The notes: generated by a model from the letters alone, not told the origin. A DNA stretch of 64,000 nucleotides from Cristatella mucedo (GCA_009760855.2 WPIO01000061.1:945501-1009500), one strand, 5' to 3'. Positions 1 through 12,419 are shown, counted from the first letter of the stretch. Program-made: numbers and translations.

Positions 1-99
1 TTCACCTCTATGCACCAAAATATGTGTACGTACCTCTATATGTACACGTGTGTGTTATGTGTGCGTGTGTGTACAATAATATTTTTTGTGCTAACAACA

Positions 100-180
100 G
101 CAATAGATCATTTGTATAGCGCCCCAAGAGTACGTAATCTCAATCCAGGCGCTTTACAGCTAGTTGTGAGAGAAGCAGCA
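100..180 (-). mobile_element. SINE-A tail fragment
   Basis: Antisense ATTTGTATAGCGCCCCAAGA followed by CAGGCGCTTTACA. No tRNA head is visible. Confidence 0.55.
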
Positions 181-713
181 ATAGTTTTAAATTGTCGGCC
201 CTTGCTAATACGGGTAGCTTTACAAAACGTGCTAACTGTGCAAGCTGAACTAATCCGGTAAAGATCGATCTCAACAGCAAAAACTCGCAGGCTCTCTAGA
301 GAAAAGCTCTAGCAAAATGTCAAGAATCGGCATTCCTATGCCATTTCGAACCACTTGTTTCTAAATCATTCTACAGACTCAAACTAAACGAACCTCTGCC
401 GGCCCACGAAATCTTTGCGAAACCAATTCGAAACCAGGGTTCTGTATGCGAAACCCCAGGCTACATGCCCGACTACTCAGCTAGCGCCCATATTTTGTTT
501 TATATCGTCACATTAATAGTGATAACAATAATGAGAATAATGCATTTATAAAGCCTCAGAAAACTATTTCTAGGCACTCTACATATGCTGTAACGAAAGC
601 ATGATCGAATGGTTAATTATTATTATTATTGTGATCAAACGGAAATCCGCACAAAGGAAATTTAAATCGCACAGATTTGCAATGAAACCTACAGATGACG
701 TACAATATTATTA

Positions 714-1070
714 AAAATAATAATAACACACTTGATAAAGCTCCTCAGAAAAATTAATTTCTGTTTAGACGCTTTACATTTGCTTCAAAGGAAACACGAT
801 CGAATGGTTAGTGGTAGCATGCTCAATAAACAGCAAGAATAACATCGTGGGGTGCCATGCGCAGGGTCAGCATGCAAATATTGTTAGTGACAGCATGCAC
901 AGTGTCAGCACCCATAAGCACATAAAGATTGAATCACCGGGACCCGCTAAATGCTGTGTTAAATAGATGCGCTTCTAATTTCTTTTTAATCGTGGTCAAG
1001 TCAGTGGATATTGGGACACAAGTCGGAAGTGAGTATAATATATATTATGAGCGGAGAATGATATATGGTA
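714..1070 (-). mobile_element. LINE family 1 (CR1/L2-like) 3' fragment
   Basis: Minus-strand 3' UTR with (TTA)n tail at about 714-730, then the diagnostic CTTGATAAAGC and AGGCGCTTTACATTTGC-like blocks and the end of the reverse-transcriptase ORF. Heavily decayed. Confidence 0.75.
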
Positions 1071-1539
1071 CGTTATCCTAGAGCCCTCAGTACCCACAAT
1101 GCATAGCTGGTGCCAGACATCGTTTCAGACAGCTGTTTTTGGCTTTGGCAAATCTACTGACCGTGCGCGGATTTTGAAAGTTTTCTTGGATAAATTTTGA
1201 TTTTCAATTTTGGCCGAGTTCGTATCTCTGAATTTTCGCAAGTCGAACCTTGGTAAGTCTGGGGCTTACTAAATATAAAATTCATTCTTATAGCACCCTA
1301 GGAGAACTTGTTATTCGAAGTATTAGTCGCACAATAGCCGGTTTGAAAGACTTTGGAACAACTGCCTTATCCGGAGAAGCATTAAAAATCCGAGCTGTGG
1401 CTGAATTAAGTTTTTCCGGCAGAGAAGACCTGGGAGGTGATGGTATAGGGTCATCAGCACACGAGCTCTTTTTACTAGACTAAGTTTGCGACTCAAGATT
1501 TACTTTATTCCGATTCGCCTTTTTAGAGGCACATTTGTT

Positions 1540-2672
1540 TGAACTCACTGCTTACTGACCTACCAGCATGTGCGATCAGGTGATTGCAGCTGATGCAAAA
1601 CTCCGCAGCTAGGCTTGTCTGTCGTGAGCGTTGCAGTTGCCACATTACACCACTTCTCGCCGACCTGCACTGGCTACCAGTCAAGCAACGGATTTCGTAC
1701 CTAGCTGAACTGCTGCATCAGTTTCAGCCTGTTCGCGCCCTCAGGTCCTGTGTGGACAACAAATTAGCTGTCCCATTCCTCCGCTTAAAGACAGTTGGCG
1801 ACAGAAGCTTTAGCTCTGCAGGTCCTAGACCGTGGAACTCGCTTCCACAATTCTTACGCAACGACAACTACTCTCCTACTGCCGACAATGGCACATCCTT
1901 TTCAGCGGTCCTGAGCTGCTACTTCTATGCTACTCACTACCTCAACTGCTCTCCTGACTCTGCTATGCTTCCCACTTTCTCTTTGTTGCGTGAGACGAAG
2001 TCTGTTGGGTACCAAATGCGTACCGAAAGCCGCTTAGGCTGTGAGTGCGCTATACAAAACTCTCCTGCGTAACACCCACATGGTCTTTATGACCTTGTGG
2101 AGTTACAGACGGAGATACATTACATTACATTAACAGATTGACTTCAAGGTTTTGTCGCTCACTTTTAGGTCACTTCATTCTTTGGCTCCAGCCTATCTCT
2201 CAGATATACTCTCCCATCAGGCCAAGCATCGTACCACCCACTTTTCGGAATCCAACAGTTTACAAATACCTCGTACAAACCTCAAATCCTTTGGAGACCG
2301 TGCATTTAGTTCGTATACTGCCAAAGCATGGAACTCCCTCCCGACCTGCGTCAGAACATCCCATGACCTGACCACATTTAAAAAGAACTTAAAAACACCC
2401 CTATTTAGGACAGCATTTAGTGGGTCCCTGGGATTCGTCCTTCATGTGCTTATGCGTGCTGACACTGTGCATGCTGCCACTAACCACATTTGCTGCTGAC
2501 CCTGTGCATGTCACCCATAACCATGCTATCCATTTTGTTTGTTTATCAAGCATGATATTATTCACCATTCAATTGCATTTCCCTTTGCAGCAAATGTAAA
2601 GCGCCTAGAGAGAGATTAAGTTCTCGGAGGGCGCTTTATCAAGTGCATTATTATTATTATTATTATTATTTG
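1540..2672 (+). mobile_element. LINE family 1 copy interrupted by a family 2 copy
   Basis: The family 1 C-terminal coding region starts near 1540 ([20 protein letters not shown]), breaks off at 1693, resumes at 2132 and ends in GGGCGCTTTATCAAGTGCATT and (TTA)n at about 2670. The intervening 1694-2131 belongs to family 2. Non-functional. Confidence 0.88.
1694..2131 (+). mobile_element. 5'-truncated LINE family 2 copy nested in family 1
   Basis: Encodes only the last part of the family 2 ORF (SYLAELLHQFQPVRALRSCV to ECAIQNSPA stop), followed by its 3' UTR and an (ATTAC)n tail. The flanks show an imperfect 8-bp duplication, AACGGATT on the left and AACAGATT on the right. Confidence 0.85.
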
Positions 2673-2679
2673 AGCAAAT

Positions 2680-4110
2680 GAAGAAGGCAGAAACCTTATC
2701 TACCGATCAATTGATGTAAACTGTACAAAACTGGCTTGCATTTGAAAACATATCCCTCTCAGATACCTTGAAAATAGTGACGGACATTGTAAACCCCATT
2801 TGTTTTTGTTCTTTCTTTTTGCTAGGTATGAGTCAAATTTATTAGCACTTAGTTAATACAAATACGGCAAGCAATGGTTTTCTGTCCAAGATGGCTTCCG
2901 GAATCTCCATTCTTGTTGGCAGCTCCAAAAACACTTTTCAGAGCTGCTACAAGTTTCCTAAAAGATTGATCACGTCAATGGCATCGAAGTCGACCTAATG
3001 ACCTCGCATTTGACATTTCCGCATTTCTCATGCTTCCTACGCCACCGATTTGGAGGCTCTGGCTTGGCACTTATACCACCTGCGACTGAATGCGTCCAAC
3101 CAAGTCACTCTCGAGGATATAAAGAGAATGAGCTAGTATTGCTAGCCCGCTCGCACGCTCTCAACAATTTTACCTGCGTATATCTTACACGATATTCTGA
3201 AGTATGGTCGCCACTTTGCCGCGCGATGGAGGGACTTTCTCGCTTTAATTAATTAATGGGAATATATATGCATTTAAAACTATATATACATATATATATG
3301 TATACTAGCATGTGCCCGCGAAAAATCACAGGAAACTATTCTGCTATCTTACAATGTGTGCCTGAGTGACCGCTGACCTAAGCCCAGCCTCGCCTCGCCT
3401 AGCCTCGCCTCGCCTAGCCTAGCCTAGCCTAGCCTAGCTGATGAACCCAGCCACCTGTCGGGCAAGGACTCCATATCACGACATGAGTCATGACGTGCTC
3501 GAATCTTACCTTCAGTCTCTTTCATAAGAGTTTCTTATATGCGACGTTTCTTTTGGGCTTCAGCAGTGCGGACACTGAGTGGCTTTTATTTTTTTCGCTC
3601 ACATTCTTCCCGCTTTGTTCTTCCTTTTTTGCTCCTAATTTATTGCTGTTAAAACTCGCCAGTCCACAATGGCTGGCGGAAACTACAGCCTTGTGAAGAA
3701 TATTGAGCGCGTCCAAGCTTAGCAAATGCACGCGAAGCACGACTTCCGATCAGTCAAGCTCACTCCGGTAGCTCTGCAATACGCCTATTCAGGTGGTCCG
3801 TGAGAGCGCCATGTGTTACTTCGGACGACAGTACAGGGGGTCGTAGTTTAGAGAACACGAACTACTCGAATGCTATGGCCACCCTTTTAAAAATTCTTTT
3901 AAGTTTATAGTCTCGTGAACTTCTACCATTTCAATGTTAATTTCAACGATGAGAGTGCATGTTGCAGCCACGCGTGCAAATTAGTTAAGGACCTCCCTCT
4001 GCTCCTTTAAATTAAATTTTTCTCTCCCTTTTTTGACAAGTCATTTCAGTACCCTTGTTTTACGACTAAAAATACATTACGAAGGAATCCAAATAGATGT
4101 GCCGCCAGTG
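2680..4110. other. No gene recognised
   Basis: Only the pentanucleotide tract at 3384-3439 stands out. Short ORFs at 2998-3252 and 3490-3740 lack any family signature. Confidence 0.6.
3384..3439. repeat. (GCCTA/GCCTC)n pentanucleotide tract
   Basis: Eleven consecutive GCCT(A/C)(G) units. No gene is recognised in the surrounding 2680-4110 stretch. Confidence 0.9.
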
Positions 4111-4116
4111 ACTATA

Positions 4117-4690
4117 CTTAAGCCGCGTTAATGCGGCGAGTCCTGCTTCTGGCCTACTTCTGATCTGCTTCGATCCTACTTCTAGTAGTAGGAAGCGTAG
4201 GACACGGTCAATTTCCCTCCAAGTCTTGCTTCCTACTTGCTCAACGCCAGAGCGATCGTGGGAAAATTGCTTTTGTTAGGGAGGTGGGAAATGGACCTCC
4301 GCGATGTACCTCCCGGTAAATTTCAACCCTCCGTGATTGCCTTAATCACACGTCACCTCACTCAATATCTGACTGTTATATGACGAGCTCGAAGTGTCTC
4401 ATAGATGGGGACTCTCGTGAAACGCTTTGATCATTCACCGGCCGAGTCTTCCGAGGGGTTTTTCCAAAGCAATGAAGAAGGCGTACCCTTTCGGCGCCCA
4501 TGATTGGTCATTTATTCGGTCTTGCCGGAGACTTGGCCAAGAAGTAGAACCACGCTTGGCTTCTGAGACTCCGCGAAGTCTTCCATGAGTCGTGGACTGT
4601 CCCCAGTCTTGGTGACATACACACCAAAGACTCAAGCAGGACAGGAGCAGGAGGGAAACCAGACTCGTTGAATAAAAGCGGCTTCAAGTG
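4117..4690. mobile_element. Decayed relative of the 10.8-kb TIR element
   Basis: The left end (TTAAGCCGCGTTAATGCGGC) and the right end (reverse complement GAAGCCGCTTTTATTC) are imperfect inverted repeats sharing the AAGCC-G-GAGTC-GCTTC pattern of the element at 10779. About 250 bp of its right half (4424-4690) is homologous to 49381-49635. Confidence 0.65.
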
Positions 4691-4844
4691 CTCACTAACT
4701 AACCTAGTTTACCATAAGAGTTGATAAGTGCGTGTATGTGCTCCTCACTATATAATAGTAAGAATATTAATATTATGCCGAGCCCACGGAACATTAATCA
4801 CTCTTCATGGCCAGGGTCCTGGGTTCCAGTACTTCAGCAGGAAA

Positions 4845-4945
4845 TAATTATAATAATAATAATAATAATAGATTCTATATAGCGCTATTCTAGGCACTTT
4901 ATATTTGCTGCAAAGAAAGCACGCAAAGGAAGCATGATCGAAAGA
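4845..4945 (-). mobile_element. LINE family 1-type 3' tail fragment
   Basis: An (AAT)n run is followed by the AGCGCTATTCTAGGCACTTT block and a GCAAAG-rich segment. This is the antisense of the family 1 3' UTR end. Confidence 0.6.
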
Positions 4946-4989
4946 TATGCTGGCAGTCTATTTTTAGCATTGAGCTCTCAAATTTCCTG

Positions 4990-5735
4990 AGTTATTTCCT
5001 GGTTTTTCCGAAACTACTAGGTTTATCGTTAATCAATTCGAGAATGCTTGCTGCGATCCATGTGCAGATGTCAGCAATGCATAAAGTAAGGGAGTTTGAG
5101 AGAATTCGACATGCTTGAGGGCCGGGAGGGATCCAAGAAAGGGTGCAACTGAGTTTCATCTGCATAGAAGTGAGAGCATAGATTGCATTTGGCGATAACC
5201 TTGGCAAGAGGGAGAGTATAAACCTTGAAAAGAACGGGACCAATCACAGAGCCCTGAAGTACATCGCACTTCGGTAGTGCCTCGGATAAGTGCTAGTTAT
5301 GCTCAGACAAGATGAGAGGAGCTCGAAAAAGAATTGGTGATCAATAGTATCAAACACTGCCGAAAGATCAAGCAAAACAAGCAGAGAGTCTTGACAGTCT
5401 TAGTCTTGACAGTCTTAGTCTTGACGCAGATATAGTTGTTATACTGCCGAAGCAATGCTGACTCTGCGGGGGTGAATAGCTCTAAAAAAAAAACACTGAA
5501 AACTAAACAAGATCCGCTTGTGATCAGATGAGAAGAATATGGTAATAATAAAGAATGAAGCTTACAGTTGTCTGAGAATATTTGATTAATTGTATGATTC
5601 TTGTTGTGAATAGGGCCATGCACTTGAGCCATACGAGGAAATTTATCAGTTAGTTCTCGAAATACGGCACTTCAAGCGCCAGTTAAATTTTCAAAATGAA
5701 TGTTGAAATCGCCTAGAAGAGAAGAGATCTATTTC
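4990..5735 (-). pseudogene. LINE family 3 relic with endonuclease and reverse-transcriptase remnants
   Basis: Read on the minus strand, frames broken by stops and shifts. An endonuclease block comes first (LLGDFNIHFENLTGA near 5710, then KNHTINQIFS). It is followed by the RT motifs LLDLSAVFDTIDH (about 5340-5385), [10 protein letters not shown] (about 5230) and HFYADETQL (about 5150). The order is that of CR1/L2 ORF2. The RT catalytic YADD reads YADE, and the sequence between the endonuclease and RT is shortened. A 15-bp tandem repeat lies at about 5390-5421. Confidence 0.75.
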
Positions 5736-6009
5736 TTGCACATATATTCTAAATGAGATCTTTAAAATGCCATCAAGTCGGACTTGCTTCCAGGGGGTGA
5801 TTGATGTACGGAGTCGTGGAGATTCATTTCACTTTACGGAAAAAACTTCAATAGATTTGCCGTATTAAGCACAGGCTTGAATGCCGATCTAAGGAGTCTG
5901 GGTCTGATGAAGATCTAGTTGATTTGAAAGACTTCCCTCGAGTCTCGGTCCTGCTGCTGCAGGCAGAGAAAGGAAGGCAAGAGGAAAACGATCGTCACCA
6001 CAGCAACCG

Positions 6010-6662
6010 TGTGCGATCAGGCGATTGCAGCTGGTGCAAAACTCGGCAGCCAGGCTTGCCTGTCGCGAGCGTCGCAGTTGCCACATCACACCACCACTTC
6101 TCGCCGACCTGCACTGGCTACCAGTCAAGCGACGGATCGACTTCAAGGTCTTGTCACTCACTTTTAGGTCACTCCATTCTTTGGCTCCAGCATATCTCTC
6201 AGATCTAGTCCCCACCAGGCCAAGCATCGTACCACCCACCCGCTTTTCGAAATCCAACAGTTTACCAATACCTCGTACAAACCTCAAATCCTTTGGAGAC
6301 CGTGCATTTAGTTCGTATGCTCCCAAAGCCTGGAACTCCCTCCCGACTTTCGTCACAACATCCCATGACCTGACCACATTTAAAAAGAACTTAAAAACAC
6401 ACCTATTTAGACAGCATTTAGTGGGTCCCTGTGATTCGTCCTTCATGTGCTTATTCGTGCTGACACTGTGCATGCTGCCACTTACCGCATTTGCATGCTG
6501 ACTCTGTGCATGCCACCCCTAACCATGTTGTTCATGTTGTTTATCAAGCATGATACCACTCATCATTCGATCGTGTTTCGTTGGCAGCAAATGTAAAGCG
6601 CCTAGAAAGAGATTTGAGTTATCTGAGGGTGCTTTATCAAGTGTATTATCGTTATTATTATT
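6010..6662 (+). mobile_element. LINE family 1 copy, 5'-truncated
   Basis: Encodes [20 protein letters not shown], then LKSFGDRAFSSYAPKAWNSL and FKKNLKTHLFRQHL. It then runs into a 3' UTR with AAGCGCCTAGAAAGAGATTT and a terminal (TTA)n. One of the better-preserved family 1 copies; family 2 sequence abuts its 3' end. Confidence 0.85.
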
Positions 6663-7950
6663 TTTAACTGCTCTCTTCCCTGTAACCAATGACACCCTTA
6701 GCAGCAACGATGACGGGAATTTCACTGGCTTAGCTCTGCTAGATCTGTCAGCTGCCTTCGACACCATTGATTACGATGTCCTACTAGAACGATTGAGAAC
6801 AACAATCGATCTGGCAGACGAGACACTGGCGTGGTTTAAATCCTACTTGTCCGGTCGTGTTCAATCCGTGTCTTGTGGGGGTCAGGCCTCCTCCACCTGA
6901 CCAGTCATCAGTTGAGTTCCTCAGGGGTCCGTCCCCGGTTCTTTGCAGTTCTCCATTTATATTCAGTTTCTACGAAAAGCGATTCGGGCCCTCTGAATCG
7001 ACTATGACATTTTTGCTGACGATACTCAGTTGCATTTGCCATTTAAACCATCGGGATCTGCTGCAGCGACCGATGAACTGAATGCTTGCCCTGCCTTTAT
7101 TCAACCCTGGATGTTAGTCAAGTTCCTTAAAATTAACGACGATAAAATGGAACTGCTGCTCATAGGACACCCTAAGCGTGTGGATGGACTCAAAGGCTTT
7201 GATCTTTTAATAGGTGATGCTGTTGTTCGACCGTCACTTTGTGCTCGGAATTTAGGTGTCGTCTTCGACGTCTGTCTACATTTTTAAAGTTTCGCTAAGG
7301 AGACTGCTTCCACAGCTAGCCCTCACTTTGATCCCTACTTAAGATTAAGAACGATCTCCCACGGTGGCTTGCACAAAATTCAATTAGCTCCTCGGTTCTG
7401 TCTCAGCTAGATCATTTTAATTACTCAATGGCTGGGCTATCGAGAAAACAAGCATAAGGCCGCTGCAGCAGGCAATGAATATGGCGGCAAAGCTGGTTAA
7501 CAAATCCCAGGTTTAGCCGTCTTCTTTGCTGAATGAGCTTGGATGGCTGCTGGTTGATCAACGTATACAGAAACAAGTTCCAAGACCCACAAGGCCCGCC
7601 AGCTTGTCTCCTTCATACACAGCTTAACGGCTTCACCAGTTTTAGCTTCCTCGTACCCTCAGAGGTCTTGTACGGAGAATTACTAGCTATTCCATCCTTC
7701 CAAGTCCGTTGGCGACAGAAGCTTATGCTTGGCAAGCCCTAGACTGCATAGATTCACTTTCACAATTCTTATGTTACGGCAACTGGATTCCTGCTTTAAT
7801 GGGATATCCTTTCCAGCGGTCCTGAGCTGCTACTTCCATGCTATCAACTACCTCAGCAGCTCTCGTGAATTATGTCCGCTCTGTCGTGCTGGCAACACCC
7901 ACGTGGTCTGTGTGGAGTTAGATGGAAGCACGATTTCATTACATTGATTA
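6663..7950 (+). pseudogene. LINE family 2 relic, reverse-transcriptase half
   Basis: Motifs in order: LLDLSAAFDTIDYDVLLERL, a GVPQGS-type remnant, IFADDTQLHLPF, KFLKINDDKMELLLIGHPKR and VVRPSLCARNLGVVFD. Further frames break repeatedly before the 3' end near 7950. At least two frameshifts and several stops. Confidence 0.82.
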
Positions 7951-10778
7951 TAGCCACCTTTTGCAACTCGTTTTCGGAGGCTTAAAACAAGAGATTGATT
8001 AAAACAATTCTTAAAGTCAGTAGCCTGCAGTGACCGCACTCAACAGCATGCTTTGCAGGAGCTAGGGGCTGCTATACATGCTATTTCTTATGCTGACAGT
8101 AGTGCCAGGCGTCTGCTCGAGCATTCGGCTTTCGTTGCAACTAGTGGCATCCATGGGCTTCTATGTTCTACTTCTAGTGGGCCTTAGTAGCAAAATGCTC
8201 GCTTAAGTACTCGGCTACTAGATTTTGCTTTCTAATTAGGTCCACCTCACCTTAGGCTACCCTTCTTAAGAGTAAATCGTCATACAAGTCAGCTACTCAA
8301 AGCGTCCCACCTTATGTAAGCTACATCAAAATTTCGTGCTACATTACCACAATTTTTCCCCTAAAAGGGCTAAAATTTCTTGGTAGTTGATGAGCCTGTT
8401 GTAGTCAGGTTTTAATTAGTGTTCTATGCAGCTAAAACTTTATGCTATTACATGATTCTTTGGGACTACTCTTGGTAATAGCTTGATACTCGTCAAGTTT
8501 CTAAAGTAACCTTTTACTAATTCGACATAACATGTCTAAATCATGAGTAATGTCAACTAAGCTAGCAGGTGGGCGATTAACGTAGTGCACTTGAAAGCCA
8601 CAAGGCACAACATTTCGATATGCAAGTTTATTTGTGAAAACAAATAATGTTACAGCTCCTTAGTTACATTACATGCACTTACATAATAAACAAATGCCAC
8701 AATCACTTTAATACATTTCTTCGATGGATCTTGGATGGTTTGTGCCGACTTAAAAATGAATGATATTTATAGATCACCTACAAGAAAAATTTAAACCATC
8801 AAAGAAACAGTATTTTTTTGGAACAAGCACACTAGTGATGTGTTTTAAATCAGAGGTAGTGACGAAATTGCACTTATCAGTGCAAGAGCTCTAGTGCAGG
8901 TTATCCATCATACTTTATTTGTATGCCATTCAGCAGCTCATCGATTTACTCACCGGTACACCATTGACAATGAGACAATGACTTTGAATAACCATCGGTG
9001 ACAGGAACTAGTAACATACTACAACCACAAGCAAATTGTTAAGGACCACGAAAAAGAACATAAAAATAACAAATATTTTTCCTGCAGCCTCAGCGATCTT
9101 GGTGATGTGCATGTCATCAGCGATTTAATCAAGAGTAGCAAGTATGTGGTCATCATTGCTGCTGATATGCCAATAATAGCAGGCATCTTTATACTCACAT
9201 TATCGGCCACTTCCTTTAAATATATTAACCTACAAAAATAAGGGCTAAATGACGATACATTTCTATCAGAGCAAGCTTATGATTCAGTTCTGTGAATCTG
9301 ATCAGCCGAAAGATGGTGTTTTGGTATTATCATATTCTATCAATTAGCAAGTATTACGGTTCATCATTCAGAATCAGACTGCACACACACACACACGCAG
9401 GCTAATTTTTACCTTGCTACAGCCTTTAATTTGAATAGTCGTGGTGCAGGACTTCAAACTCAACTGATCGTTTCACTAAAAAGTATGTCAATTCGCTATT
9501 TAGTCTGGGCGGTCTTTTGTTTGGGCAATCTAAATAATTTCAACTGCTCATATATATAATAAAGGTTACTTGAGCTGTGAAAGCTGCTGGCTGTTTACCT
9601 GACAGAATGGCCGACTTTGTTGCCAGCTATAGATGTAGGTAAGTTGAAGGATAATTTACCAGAACGGTGACACAGCACATCAGTCAACACGTCACAGCAA
9701 ATAATAACTCCCTACAACAACATACCGCAAGCATGAAGAGTTGGCTATGAAAACTGATTAACGTGACTGCAATTGAGTTCCGATCAGCCGAAAGATGGTG
9801 ATGAGGTTATTGTCATCGTTAATCAAATAGCAAGTATAAATAATCATCATATGGAAGCATATTACTTCAACGAAGTTGATATATCATACCTTTCAGTCGT
9901 GATCTGCACAGCTGCCGCATTTCTTCTAAGTTCAGCGGCCGACAGTAAGGTAATCCATGATCTTCAAAATTGTGATTTTTCGCAACACCATATACCGTCT
10001 TTGATGAAACTTGAATTGTCTACATAATAAGGCTAAGCATTAGCTTCAAGCTTAAGCTCCTAATTAAATTATGCATATTGATATTGCGTTATCAGCGATC
10101 TTGGTGATAAACTAGTCGTCATATAGGCAATCGAGAGTAGCAAGTATACTGTCATCATTAGCATTGTTACTACAGGCATGGCATTAGGGTAGGACTACCT
10201 GGTCGGTCCTTAGGTCGCCCAGTGCTTACGGTGCTTTAGCAGCATTGAGCGGGCACACCATCGAGCCCGAAGTCTCCGCTGAAGCCGAATGAACATAAAC
10301 GGAGGTCGTGCAATCGGCCGCACCTGTAAAGGGGACATTGCGATGACCGCCATGAGCGGTTCCGCCAGGTTCATGTCGACAGCAAATCAGACAGCTTAAC
10401 CTAATTATACTAATGTAGGCCGCTACGAGCTTACTCATCACTCGGCTTATCGTTACACACAATCGAAGCCGTCCGAAGCTTTAAGCACGTAGCCATCGAA
10501 GCTAGTGGCACACTCTCCCACCACGCACCGGCAACTGAAAGGCCGATTGCACATGGCGACGTATAATTTATAGTGGCTTACCATGTCTATCTCATGAGAT
10601 ATCCGACAATTTAAAAGTGTCCTTCATTTTATTAAAAAATTTAGTTTTGTAATACTTTATTTTTGAATGCTTTCTAAAATGAAAACTTTAGCCACTTGGG
10701 GTTAGCGTTTGCTGCTCGCACCCGCCACAGCGGCTTTCCTATGGCCGCGGCGCTTAGGCCGCTTGCTCCGCGCCGTTA
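7950..10778. other. No gene recognised
   Basis: AT-rich, with the direct repeats at 9.1-10.2 kb and a short CA tract at about 9382. The 10200-10770 part is more GC-rich with no readable product. Confidence 0.6.
9086..10182 (+). repeat. Dispersed direct repeats in an anonymous region
   Basis: Segment S1 (CAGCGATCTTGGTGAT through GAGTAGCAAGTAT) occurs at 9086-9186 and 10089-10182. Segment S2 (GATCAGCCGAAAGATGGTG through AGCAAGTAT) occurs at 9298-9380 and 9779-9850. All are in the same orientation, about 75-80 percent alike by eye. An 84-codon plus-strand frame at 9773-10027 overlaps S2 but has no recognisable relatives. Confidence 0.6.
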
Positions 10779-11312
10779 AAAGCCTGGTTTAGACGGCGAC
10801 TCTTGCTTCCTACCTGCTTCCGACTCAAGTCCTCCTCACGTCACAAATACGTTTGGGGCGGTACAGACTTAAGGAAAACTTGGCGAAGATCTGCAGTCAA
10901 ACCCGGTCCTACTTTGTCAGCCAAGATAGACGCTGTTCAGGCCACGCCTACTGCATCACTTTGAAAGGAAAGGCGGGTAGGGGGGGAACGACTTGACCTG
11001 TGAACTAACTCATCGATGCGTTCCACGCGAGTCCCTGTGTACGGGACACTGAGCTTGGAGTTCAAAAATCAGATTTTTAGGCGACGAGCGTAAAGACTAT
11101 AGTGGATAGGTTCCGTTTAATTTCCGGCAATTGCGTTAGCGAAGCGTGGCCGGCCGCATTGAAGCGCTGCAGTTTTCCAAAGTACGCTACAGGCGGAGCG
11201 AGTAGGAAGCAAGATTTGGAGCAAGACTGTTGTCTGAACCTCCTAAAAACCGGAAGACCCAAGTAAGACTCAGGCAGATAGGAAGCAAGACTCGCCGTCT
11301 AAACCAGGCTTT
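10779..11312. mobile_element. Non-autonomous TIR DNA transposon (MITE-like)
   Basis: The ends are near-perfect inverted repeats. The left starts AAAGCCTGGTTTAGACGGCG. The reverse complement of the right starts the same way, and identity continues for about 33 bp, then weaker to about 48 bp. The element is 534 bp with no transposase. A clear target-site duplication was not found. Confidence 0.8.
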
Positions 11313-11343
11313 ACACTAGCGAAAGAAATAAGTACCTAGAAGA

Positions 11344-11492
11344 AGAATAATTAATTCATTTGTATAGCGCCCCAAGAAAACTAAATCTCTATTCAGGCGC
11401 TTCACATGTGCCTCAGGGCTCGAGCCCACGACCTCAGCCAGACCTTAGTCGGGGCGAGCACCTAAACCGCTGGACCAAAGAAATACCTCCAG
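11344..11492 (-). mobile_element. SINE-A copy
   Basis: In antisense: ATTTGTATAGCGCCCCAAGA tail, CAGGCGCTTCACATGTG, GGGCTCGAGCCC and the head ending in AACCGCTGGACCAAA. Confidence 0.78.
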
Positions 11493-12044
11493 CACGAATT
11501 GTGACATTTTTCACAGAAATGAAAACAGCATTGTATCAAACCATTACCATGTACGACCATGTCGAAAGAAAGATATTTCGTTAGTTAATAACTGTATTTG
11601 CACTGACTTGGCGTAGGGGTAGGGCACTCGCCTTTGCCGACTGAGCTCGTGGCCTCGCGCCGGGCGGCACATGCAAAGTACGGTATAGAAACTGTTTAGG
11701 GTGCTATCCAAATAAATTATATTTATGGAACCTGGAAACTGTTAACGAGAGATTGGAGCTACCAGAAGCAGGGTCTACTTGCCCTAATCTCTTCTTTTAG
11801 GTGGAAACTAGCTAAACTTTGATAACGTTTTATGTTTGCTATAATATACTCAGAAATCGCTGGTTTGGTACCCCTGTTGCTATGCAGACTCATAAGATGA
11901 AGGCGATTCGTGCTTGAGGTATTCGTTCAGGTTGTTATTTACCCACCACCGGCGGAAACATGAGTGGGAAGCGTTTGCGGGAATAGCTGCGCAGCGCATG
12001 GGGGTTGACGCTGCTGGCGCCTACTCTAGCCGCTGTAAGCAGAA

Positions 12045-12135
12045 TAATAATAATAATAATGCACTTGATAAAGCACCCTCAGAGAACTTAATCTCTTTCT
12101 AGGCGCTTTACATTTGCTACAAAGGGAGTGCATCA
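12045..12135 (-). mobile_element. LINE family 1 3' tail fragment
   Basis: An (AAT)n run, then CACTTGATAAAGCACCCTC and the AGGCGCTTTACATTTGC block, antisense. Only about 90 bp is recognisable. Confidence 0.65.
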
Positions 12136-12419
12136 CTGATTTAAATCATGCCTGTATGAAAAGGACAACCTAACTAATGCAGTTTTTATTTGAAACATAT
12201 TGCTTTGCTACCCTGAGCCGCGAAGTCCTGAAGGCTGCCGATGAATGCCACGCTTCAGACCTCTAGACGCATTCAACCGAGCAACTATTACGACCGCCAT
12301 CATTAATATGAAAATGTTTCCTGCCAGTGAAATTAGGAGCTAAAATTAGCGGTACTGAGCTGGCGGGAAGTGCAGATAGGTTCATTCCATGCAGTACTAT
12401 GCCGGACCCATAACCACTT

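Noticed and set aside
1250-1483. 77-codon frame on the plus strand
   Set aside because: Its start overlaps a LINE/SINE tail fragment (ATTCTTATAGCACCCTAGGA) and the remainder matches nothing I know. Not supported as a gene.
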